Assembly (NCBI GenBank): GCA_039619475.1
Contig: CM077115.1
Location: 502,717,352-502,781,351 of the forward strand
Length of the DNA stretch: 64,000 bases
Reading direction: 5' to 3'
Source: Icerya purchasi
Lineage: Eukaryota; Arthropoda; Insecta; Hemiptera; Monophlebidae
Of this stretch, positions 54,775-64,000 are shown piece by piece; position 1 is the stretch's first letter; every line of letters starts with the position of its first letter. A model generated the notes under the pieces. It worked only from the letters and a program-made list of their open reading frames with translations, had not been told where the DNA came from and searched no databases. A program made the position numbers and the translations under genes.

Positions 54775-57700
54775 CCCCCCCCAAGTCTTTCAAGCCCCTT
54801 CAATCTCCCCGTTGGCTCCTTTCTAAAACTGATTGGGCTAAATTTCGTTCCTTGATGGATTCCTCTCTCCCTTCTTTTTCTGATGTTCCTAATCCCTTCT
54901 TCCATTACGATTTTTTCACTCGAACGCTAAATTCTGCTCTCTCCGCATCTTCTCCTCCTATTACCAGCACGCGCAGTCGCTCTTCTTCGTATGCCTCCTC
55001 ACTCTGGTGGAGCGAAGAGTGTAAAGCAGCGTTCCAAAAAAGATCCGCTACCTTTAAAGCCTTCCGCTCTCATTCTTCTATGTCCAACTTCCTAGCCCAC
55101 AAAGAAGCCAACGAAAAAGCTCGTTTCATCCTTAAGTCCGCCAAAAAGAATTCTTGGAAGTCTTTCTGTTCTTCCTTCTCCAGAGATACGCCTTTCTCCC
55201 AGATCTGGAAAATGGCTAAGGCATTTAGATCACCCTTTTCTGAGCGCCCCTATCACTCCCACCCTTCCAAACCCCAGCTGGAGTCCTTCTTTGATTCTAT
55301 TGCTCCCGCCTATGTCCCCTCTTTTGAAGAAACTGTTCTTCCTTCTCTTCCTGTCGACTCTGAGCCTCACTTCCTGTCTTCTCCTTTCCGTTACTTCTTA
55401 ATAAATCCACCTTGTCTGCTCCTGGCCGGGGCGGTTTCTCGTTCCATATTCTTAAAAATCTCTCTCCTGCCGCGCTGCTTTTCTTTCTCCATATTTTTAA
55501 TTCGTTTCTTCTTTCTGGTTCTACTCCAAAATCCTGGAACGACTTTATTGTCATTCCTATTCCTAGAAGAAATCAGTGTTGTTTCCGTCCCACTTCCTCG
55601 GCTTCCTGTCTGCGTGAACTTTTTGAAGGTTTGATTAACAATCGTCTCGTGTGGTGGCTGGAGCACAATAATCTAGTCCCTCCTAATATGTTTGGTTTTC
55701 GCCTTGAGCTTGGACCGGTTGACTGCATTAGATATTTCCTTTTAGATGTCTATAAGTCTTTCCTAACTAAAAAATTCACCATTGCCTCCTTTGCGGACGT
55801 CTCTTCTGCCTGTGATAATGTGCATCTTCCCTCTTTGGGTTCCAAACTATTTTCTCTTAACCTCCCTCCCGTCGTTGTCATTCTCATACTCAACCTTTTC
55901 CAGAACAGAACTCTCTTTATTTCTTCTCCCTCCCTTTCCTCCTCCAGATGCGTTTATCGTGAGCTCCCGCAGGGTTCCTGTCTGAGTCCTACACTTTTTA
56001 ATATCTACTCTTTTGATATCGCTTCTTTTCCTATTCCTTCTTCCTCCCTCCTCTTCGCTGACGACATTTTGGTCTATTCCACCTGTGACAATCTGTCCGC
56101 CGCTATTGATGAGTTGAATAATTCCCTGTCTATTCTTAATAATTCCCTTTCTCGTCTTCACCTCTCTCTTTCTCCTACTAAGTCGTCTTGTATCATTTTT
56201 TCTCTCCGCCCCTTTAACCGAGCTCTAACTCGCATCACTGTATCTGGTGTTCCTATCGCCGTTATCAATTTCATATGCTATCTTGGCTTTTTTTTGAATA
56301 GCCGCCTCACATTCCATGAGAACATTAATTTTCTCTATAAATCCTGTCTTAAAAGACTTAATCTCCTTAAATTTCTCTCTCCCCTCAGATGGGGAGGCGA
56401 TCCGTTTATTCTCCTAATTCTTTTCAAAGCCATCATCCGGTCCAAGCTCGACTATTGTTCCTTTATCTACGGTAAATCCTCCAAGTCTCTCCTCACTAAA
56501 CTTGACGCGATCCAGAACTCTTACCTCCGTTTGTGCATTGGAGCCTTGAAATCCTCCCCCATTCCCGCAGTTCTATCAGAGTCGGTTACCCAACCAATGT
56601 TTATTCGCCGTTCTCAGCTTGGGTATCGCTTCTTAATTAAACGGCTTCCCATCTCCTCGTCCAAACTTATTTCCTCCTATCTATATATCAAAACCCGCTG
56701 GCGTTTTTCTCCTCATAAAATCCCAATCCTGTCGCGCATTGCTGCCGTCTTTCTAATTTTTCTCCTGTTGTCCTTTCCTACAACACTCTCCCGTACTTCT
56801 TTGATGACTTCAATAGCCCATGGCAGCCTATCAAATTTTCCTCTCTTCCACCTCGAGCCAATTCCTCCTCTCACGGTGCAGTCAACAATGAATTTCTTCA
56901 TTTGTTGAATTACTCTTTTCCTGCTCATGTATTGATCTTTACTGATGGTTCCAAGAGCGAGGACGGCGTGGGTGGTGCGTTTACTGCCCCGTCGCTTCGG
57001 CATTCTGAGTCCTTCCGGCTTCCTTCCTTCTGCTCTATTTTTTCTGCCAAGTCAATCGCTATCCTTCAGGCTATTTTATTTCCTTTTTAAGCGATCTTTC
57101 CCAATTCCTTATTATTTCGGACTTTAGGGGCGTCCTTCAAGCGCTATCCTCTGCTCCTTCACATTCTTCTAATAGTATTATTCTCTTAATTCGTTCTCTT
57201 ACCTCCACTCAGCAGTCATCCCGTTCTATTCTTATTGATTTTTTATGGGTCCCCAGTCATTCCAGAATTGATGGCAGTGACGCAGCCGAATCTTTGGCTC
57301 GTTCTGCTGGTCGCCTTGATTCATTCCTCAACCATTTCCCTTCTTCAGATATCCTTTCCTTATCCACCTCCAATCACGCCAGACTTTGGCGGGATATTTA
57401 TCCCTCCATATTTTCTAATCGTCATTCGCATTACCGTTTTATTCAGCCGATTCCTCGTTTCCTGTCTTGGTTCCATTCTATTCTTTTCGGTCGTCGCTCT
57501 TCTATTGTCTCCCTAATTCGTCTCCGGATCAATCATTCTCTCCTTGTCGCCTTCTCATGATTGTTCTCTTCACGATTGTAATCCTCCTCGTACATGTGAT
57601 GCTGATCACATTTTCTTCGAGTGTCCTGCTCTTCGTAACGAACGCTCCCTTTTATACAGCCAGCTCTTGTCATTAGGTCTCCCTACTGCCTATAACTCTT

Positions 57701-57861
57701 CCTTTATCCTCTCCTTTCCTTCATCTTCTGAGGTGTCCACACTGCTGTCCTTTGTTGCGTACATTTCGGACCGCCTAGTTATTTAATTTTTTAGCTTAGT
57801 TTTCTTGTTGTTGGGTCAATGCCGCTGGCGCGCCCACAAAAAAAAAAATAAAAAAAAAAAA
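54775..57861 (+). mobile_element. I-type LINE, 5'-truncated, with RNase H
   Basis: 3.09 kb ending in an A-rich tail and flanked by the 11-bp duplication. From the 5' end: a pre-RT segment (KKNSWKSFCSSFSRDTPFSQ, about 55135-55200), a frameshift near 55400, and reverse transcriptase with FADVSSACDNV (55790), ELPQGSCLSPTLFN (55960) and LLFADDILVYS (56050). After further shifts comes RNase H with LIFTDGSKSEDGVGGAF (56933-56985) and WVPSHSRIDGSDAAESLARS (57245-57305). It ends with a Cys/His segment with ADHIFFECP (57605). The endonuclease is missing. RT followed by RNase H and a zinc-like motif fits the I superfamily. The coding strand is strikingly pyrimidine-rich, unlike the surrounding AT-rich DNA. 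Confidence 0.88.
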
Positions 57862-57872
57862 GTACTGTGTCC
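57862..57872. repeat. LINE target-site duplication, right
   Basis: GTACTGTGTCC directly after the A-rich tail (57838-57861). Confidence 0.85.
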
Positions 57873-58569
57873 TAGCGTAAAAATTAACAATATGGAAATA
57901 CAACAATCGGAAATAGTGAAGTATTTAGAATTCATGTTGAATAGACGGCTTACATGGCGATATCATATAGCACATGTGAAAATGAAGTCGATGGTTCGTG
58001 CCAGGCTGTTATATCCGCTACTAAGTCGTTACTCACTACTAAGTCTAAAGTTAAAAAGGCAAATATATTTAACCTATATCGCACCGATATGGAAATACGG
58101 AATTGAGCTACACGGTAGTGCTAGCAGATCAAACTTGCAGCGGATACAACGATAACAGTCTAAGATTTTGCGAACGTTGACAGCAGCCCCAAAGTATGTA
58201 TCTAACGAGACCTTGCACTATGATCTAAGGATACCATTCGTCGAAGAAACCCATAAAGAACAGTACGGAAAATTTTTCAACAAATTATCACATCACTGTA
58301 ACCCAAACATTGGAAAAATGTATAGAAGCACTCTGCCGGGAAATCCAGCCAGGAAGCTAAAAAGAAAATGGTGCCGAGATGCAATTCCAATTACCTAACT
58401 TTCCTTCTCATTAAACATAATAAGTAAGAGAGAAATGGATCATTACATGTCCAAGTCTTTCAATGGATAGATCGTGCTATACTCCGGTTGTCTAAATTTG
58501 TTCTCTATAATATGTTACACACACCGCTGTTTGTGATATGAATACATACTGGGTACAAAGTAAAAAAAA

Positions 58570-60202
58570 AAATATATATATATATAAATAAAATAAAGTC
58601 GGGTTAGTTACACCATTTATATCTGAAGAACGGTGGACCGATTTTTATGATCTTTGATTTGTTGGATTTGCCTTCGCTCCGAATAGCAGAATACGAAATT
58701 TAAAACAAAATTTATGAAGAAAATTCATTTTTTTTTGCTGTTTTTGGCCCAAAAGGGGAGTTTAAATAATTTTTTAACCGTAATTTTTGGATTTTATGAA
58801 AAGGCTTCTGTGTTTTGTTTAATATTTTTAATTTTGCTTTTAAAGGGTTATCTGGTGATGAGTTATGAATTTTTTAAGGGTGATTTTTGAGGTCGTTCTA
58901 AATTCCGTATTATATGTTCTAGACGGTATCTTGCCGCCCAGGGTAATCGCTCAGCTTAAAGTTGTAAATTGTCATAGATAGAAGTTTAATTGTAATTTAT
59001 GATCCAATTCTGATAAGTCAAACCGAGGTATTGTATAATTGAATATTTTTGTCGTTTATGAACCATCTTATTGGGATTCCATACATTATATGTGTACGAA
59101 ATCCTAAAAATCGGTATAAATTTACGTTAAGAAATTAAATTACTTTAGAAACACTTTTTTTCGTGTATAGCCCATCATCAGCTAACTGCACAGAGTACAC
59201 ACTTTATTAAAAAGTATATAAATTGAGAGTGTACTCTGTGTTGTTAGCTGATGATATAGGCTGAAAAAACATGTTTCCAAAGTAATTTACTTTAATTTTT
59301 TAAAGTAAATTTATACTGATTTTTGTTATTAAGAGGAATTTATTTATTTTATATATTGATTTCGATTTTTTTTTTTTTTATTCGTCTCGGCCTGGAGAGT
59401 TCAGATTGAATATGCCAATTCAACCCCCTCCCCTTTTTTTCTATTACTACTATCATGAATTACCGTTTACAGTAGAAAATTTGATTGAACTTTGTATTAC
59501 TCTTATTATTGTTATCATTGGACAGTTTGTGTGATGCACTTCACTTTGAATTTTAATATCATTTTTTTTTGTTTTTCGATGTATTTATTACTAATGAACG
59601 CAATAGAATAATTCAAACTGGGAAAGAGTAAGTATAATGTTTTCGGGTGATCATAAAAATAAGAAAATATTGTATTTATTCCAACCTAAAACGCGTATGC
59701 TTCTAAACGTAAATACCATAAACATAAAACTGAAAATATATTGATCCTTAGAATTAAACAATACCATCCAATATATATAAATGTCTCTCTCGCGGTCAAT
59801 TGTACGAGTACATAGCGTGTTCACATGTCGGCAAACCATTCACTTTGTTGGTTCTCGCACCTAACAGCAAAACGAAAAATGTCGTATATCACAAGGTGCT
59901 TCGATGAAGGGAATCAACCCGAGTGCAAACCATCCAGCAAATAGTTCAACAGAAAGTAGTGCAACAATGCTACGTGAATTATTTCGATTGGCTTCAATAA
60001 AGCAAATGCCTTGCTGCCACGTGAATTCATTTCAATGTAATTAAAATACTTTTCATTTTGATTTTTGTACATTTATTGAACTTAATTCATTTTGAGTATT
60101 AATTGTATCTTAATAAAAAACTGAATTTAATTCAGCTAATAAGTTAACACAACATTTATTGATTCTGAGGCGATACAAAGTTCGCCGGGTCAGCTAATAT
60201 AT
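58570..60202 (+). mobile_element. Helentron-like non-autonomous element
   Basis: Starts after a TA run with AAAGTCGGGTTAGTTACACCA and GGTGGACCGATTTTTATG. It ends CAAAGTTCGCCGGGTCAGCTAA (60176-60197) followed by another TA run, a 3' end I recognise from insect Helentron-type elements. The 1.6 kb between has no coding signal and contains a hairpin at 59106-59328. Confidence 0.6.
59106..59328. repeat. Hairpin palindrome, ~220 bp
   Basis: AATTACTTTAGAAACA...CATCAGCTAAC...AGAGTACACACT pairs with AGTGTACTCT...GTTAGCTGATGAT...TGTTTCCAAAGTAATT; arms of about 95 bp. It is probably a small MITE. Confidence 0.75.
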
Positions 60203-60389
60203 ATATATAAGAATGGTTGTCAATGAAATTTACTCTTCTATAAGAATCGGGGGAGTCTCAAGGATTGAGTTTTGGTAACCGCTCATCGTACAATGATGGC
60301 GGGAGAACGAGCGAGGTTTTGTTTTGCAACTGCCAGTTTTATCTGCAGAACGGAACTAGTTTGGTTAGCATACCGTTATTAGTTCGTAA

Positions 60390-60975
60390 TACATGTTTAA
60401 AATGAGTAACCTCATAGAAAATCCGTCCGATGTCGAAGTGCGCGCTGTCATGTTAATACGCAAAGTATATCTTCGATCAAAATTCATCATCAACTTATTT
60501 TATAGCAGAAATGTCATGTCTGTTCCACACGTTTGAAAGTGGTATCGTAATTTCAATATGGGCCGTTCAGATTTGAAGGATAAAGTGCGTAGCAGCAGGT
60601 TATCACTTGTGACGGCGGACGTAGATAGTCGCGTTCAAAAGGAAATCCTTTTTGATCGTAGTGTGCCCTAAAGCGAAATGGAAACAACAACTTCAAGTGG
60701 AAATTTTCACGATGTTTGGCGAAAAACATGCAAGTGACAAATCGCTTAAAAATTGAATATCATTGAAATCTTCAAAAAACTGGAAAGAAGATTTTGTAGG
60801 GACAGTATTGAAAAATTAACTTTATAAGATGTAACAAATGTTTAAATTTAAAAAATTCTTACATCGAAAAATGTAGAATGTTCAAGGAATAAAGTGCAAG
60901 TTTCAGATTTAATTTTTGTTCATTACAGCATCGCGAATAGTGGAAACCTTACTTCCCAGGTGACCCTTGTATATA
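60390..60975 (+). pseudogene. Mariner-like transposase N-terminal relic
   Basis: From 60402 the plus strand reads MSNLIENPSDVEVRAVMLIR, then YSRNVMSVPHV, KWYRNFNMGRSDLKDKVRSS and LVTADVDSRVQKEI. This is the paired helix-turn-helix layout of mariner transposases (EIRAVIRFL...YG..VMS...VRKW...FK.GR...DEERSGRPS.VT). The catalytic part is not found. CAGGTGACCCTTGTATA at 60957-60973 resembles a mariner end. Confidence 0.6.
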
Positions 60976-62770
60976 TGCACAAAATATTGTAAATAAAATG
61001 AAAAATTTTGAATTATCAAATATATGTTTGTTCGGATGCAGACTGATATTAAAAAAGAACGGGAAAAAAAACAACTTTATCAAAACTAAAAAACTACGGG
61101 TAATCCGCTTCCCTGGAGGATTGTAATTAGAAAGAAATTTGCGCCGGCAATATAAGCTTAAAAATAAAAAAAACAAATTTACATTTAATCTTTAGTAAAA
61201 AAAAAAACAAAAGCGCATAGATTTCGTTAATTTGTCCGCAAAAGCAGAATCAATGTAATTAGCCGTTTTATTTTATATTTCGTGTTTAAATATGTATTTA
61301 AAATATATGCACGAGTAATCAATATTTACGAAATGATAAAAAATTTATAAATATCGGATACGTATAGCGTTGCAGTCAAATCGGAATTGTATACGTGCGT
61401 TTTTGAAATAAATTCCGCGCATCCGTTAAATATATTTTAAAATAAATAGCATATAGTAATATTTATCTCCTCCGTTTAAGGTCGATAATTAAATTAATTT
61501 TTTAAACAGATATCAATAGCTCCTCATTTTCTATTCTACCAAAAAAAAGTTGTCATTTGAGAGTTGCTAAATGAATTAGTCTAATGGAAAATCAGTGACA
61601 AACTCAACCACATTAAATAACTTCCAGTTCAAAAGATTACCCTTTATTTTTCTACACTGCCCGTTATAACCTTGTAATGTGTCCATTACTAGTGTAAAAT
61701 AAACTTAAGAAATTATAGAAAACATAGTGCGAGTCAAAATGTTGAAATCCTGTTTGTCGGTCGGGGAGTGAAAATGCATCGTATTGCAGTCACTGGAGAA
61801 ATGCTCGCCTGTAAATGAAATGAACGGTGATTGATCAAAATGAAGAGACAAAAGAATAAAGGCTCTTAGAAATATGAGCGAAAATATTTAGTCGATCTCT
61901 ACTATCAGTGAAGAAAGCAGAATTGTTTTTTGAAGATGGTCCTCGTAGAAAAAAAATCGCGTCCGGAAAAAAGAATAACCTTTGCAGCGCGCAATAGTCG
62001 AATCTTAGATCGGTTGTTATGTTATTAGCAGTTCGTTTCGCGAAAGTAAATTGCGTAAAGTTTAATAAATTTTGATTAACATTCCAAGTTCACTTCTCGC
62101 ACCATTACCAAAGGAGTCAGCTTACTTGTCCGGGATTCTGCATCACCGTGTTCCTGTCACCACCGACAAACACTAATACGTAAAATTGTTTATTTATATT
62201 ATTACCATAGTTACTTGTTTAGAATTATTAATTTTTTTTTTTTAACGGTCGACCATCCAAGGAAAATAGATGTAGGTAAATATTTTTCGTTAATAGACAT
62301 CATAAAATCTAAATTAATATCATTTTTATAATAACAATAAATTAATAAAATTTTTCGTCCACGGTAATAAAGAGGCCGTGGTGGCATCCCTGAGGGCTCT
62401 TAACGAATACGTTAACGTTTCAATCTGTATTTTTTTCTCACACGACTTCTTTTATTTTCTGCAGCGCTTAATACGTTTAACACGGAGTACAAATAATACG
62501 TATGGGCATAGGTAGCAAGGGAGAAGAAGTAAGTAAAGACAAATTTTATGAATTCTTAAAAAGAATATACTGAATAATTTGGACGAAACGTATATTTTTC
62601 GAATTTGTTGGCTTATTCGAATAAGGTGGACTGCAAATAATAAAATCCGTGCAATGCTCTTTATTTTTTTTCTTCCACAGATGCAATGAAACACACAGAT
62701 AAACAGAAAAGTTATACAATCACGTTAAGAATAAGAAAAATTTACATGGTGGCCTTTTCAAAATCCTCCC
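60976..62770. other. No gene recognised
   Basis: AT-rich with a few short frames. A polypyrimidine/poly-T run lies near 62231. Nothing with a recognisable domain. Confidence 0.5.
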
Positions 62771-62774
62771 GATT

Positions 62775-63003
62775 TTCTGATTACTACGATTGTAAAAAAA
62801 GATTAGAATTTTTTTGTTGCTATTGATAATATTTGACCGCCGTAGCATATTTTATATGAATAAAACAGAACTTCGTCATTTATTCTTGAGTGTGAAGTAC
62901 ATTAAAAAATACATTCATTATTTTTGGCTATTTTTACTTTTTTCCCCGGTTTTACGACAAAATTCTCGGCTTTTTCCCGGTTTCCCGGTTGGTGGGTACC
63001 CTG
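62775..63003 (-). mobile_element. MITE copy B (inverse of 52874)
   Basis: Reads as the complement of the copy at 52874-53145, from CTGATTACTACGATTGTAAAA to CCCGGTTGGTGGGTACCCTG. Confidence 0.75.
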
Positions 63004-64000
63004 ATTTAAGTCGTAAACATTAACATTGCGAGAGTCTTTTAATATATGAAGGACTAAAAAATTTAAATAGATCGATTTACTTAGCTAATCTGAAAGAAAT
63101 AATAAACTACAGTGCTTAGAAGAGTGCTGAACGCTGAAGTAAGATATTACATTACTAATACCACATCAGCTGAGAAGGGAACAATATTCTATTCTATTTT
63201 TTATTTTCATTGTTTACATAGCACTTTCTTCATCCGTTGAAAAATACTTAATATAAAGTAGAGCAAAAAAAAGAAAAAAAAAGAAACATATAACAAAGTG
63301 AGAGCTGTTTTGAAACCCCCAAAAATATTAAACATGCCTGCCTACGTTTTTATATTAATTTAAATACTTACATTAATGTGCAGATCAACTATACAGACTG
63401 AAAACTCTATAACTTCTAAAACAATTTCTAAAAGTATAAATGAAAAATACATATACAAATACTTTTACATTTTTCTTTAACAGAGCAAAAAAGTAAACAC
63501 GAAATAGTAGTTTAAAAATTAAATTTTAATAAAGACTTCACATAATCGGGAACTTCAAATAAATAATAGAAATATACAATATAAACATAAACATATAGTT
63601 CCAATCGCACAAAGATAAACGACAAGTCAAACGTATTAAATATAAAAATTACACGTGTTCAAAGTTGAATTATACATATTTAATAAATTAGTGGCGTTCC
63701 CGTGGGAGGGTCAGAACGCTTCATTAAGGTTCTTTAAAAGTATGTGTAACATTTAAAAAGGCAGTAATATTATTTCGTACAATTTATTTAATAAAATGTC
63801 AACATAAAATATAATTTATATAATAATAGACGCTTTAATATCATTTATACCAATGTTCTTATAATTCTATATATCACATAAGCACCTTCATATTTTATAA
63901 CTAAACCCTCCCACTGGTCGGTCCTGGGTACGCTACTGTTATAAGTAATATTATACCTAAGAAAATATTTATCGTATAAAATTGATTAAAATTAAAAAAT
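63004..64000. other. No gene recognised
   Basis: AT-rich sequence without repeats whose ends I can define and without convincing open frames. Confidence 0.5.

Larger units (their letters stand above)
54722..58450 (+). pseudogene. Jockey LINE ORF2 3' part, interrupted
   Basis: Plus-strand residues CKQVMFTSKRVLCPSVKINN (about 54732 to the insertion, then 57864 on) continue as VKYLEFMLNRRLTWRYHI, LTYIAPIWKYGIELHGSASR, QSKILRTLTAAPKYVSNETL and HYDLRIPFVEE. This is the post-RT part of a Jockey-clade LINE (VKYLGLHLDRRLTWxxHI...KPIWTYGIQLWG). One stop is visible (near 58154). A later LINE entered at codons for VLCP, leaving an 11-bp duplication. Confidence 0.8.

Noticed and set aside
54852..55634. 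260-codon frame as a host serine-rich protein
   Set aside because: It matches the pre-RT part of the I-type LINE and runs into its reverse transcriptase after a frameshift.
61985..62160. Possible LTR segment
   Set aside because: It contains an AATAAA and a higher-GC patch, but no paired LTR, primer-binding site or polyprotein could be found.

Overview
The window reads as arthropod, most likely insect, nuclear DNA. It is AT-rich and its genes have spliced introns. It is crowded with mariner, Jockey/I/RTE-type LINE, Helentron-like, hAT, Harbinger and Polinton/Maverick remains, and it carries one flavin-containing monooxygenase (FMO) of the insect type. I could not name the species.

The backbone is a single host gene on the minus strand. 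Seven exons between 48889 and 10859 join with compatible splice phases into a complete 426-residue FMO-like protein. It has an FAD motif, an NADPH motif, the FxGxxxHSHxYR signature and the CTGY motif. Introns 1, 2 and 6 are swollen by transposons to about 7.5, 4.7 and 21.9 kb.

The most unusual object lies in the last FMO intron, at 12028-27507. It is a 15.5-kb element that is almost entirely a giant palindrome: a 5.87-kb left arm, a 2.59-kb loop and a 7.02-kb right arm (5.70 kb without a nested mariner). It starts AG, ends CT, and is bordered by a 6-bp duplication, GACCGT, inside an older LINE. These are hallmarks of Polinton/Maverick integration, yet it has no recognisable polymerase, integrase or capsid gene. 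It carries an exonuclease-like 334-aa gene in each arm (the right copy is split by a nearly intact mariner) and a 323-aa DUF8207-like gene in the loop. Its outer arms are built from degenerate repeats of about 200 bp sharing a motif near AATTAGCCTAAGTATATTTTT. The inner arms are nearly identical, while the outer 2 kb differ by a few percent.

The left edge (about 230-3560) holds a second, decayed Polinton-like remnant: a broken paralogue of the exonuclease-like gene, also hit by the same mariner family, and a fragment of protein-primed family-B DNA polymerase. From 5.6 to 10.2 kb there are an RTE-like LINE fragment, a 743-bp MITE with TAA duplication, a 305-bp hAT MITE with an 8-bp duplication, and an old mariner. 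From 28 to 33 kb there are LINE pieces and a Mutator-like relic. The first FMO intron contains a Helentron-like composite with a nested Harbinger relic. Upstream of FMO (49-64 kb) I see no host gene. That region holds hairpin MITEs, an I-type LINE inserted with an 11-bp duplication into a Jockey LINE, Helentron ends and another mariner relic.
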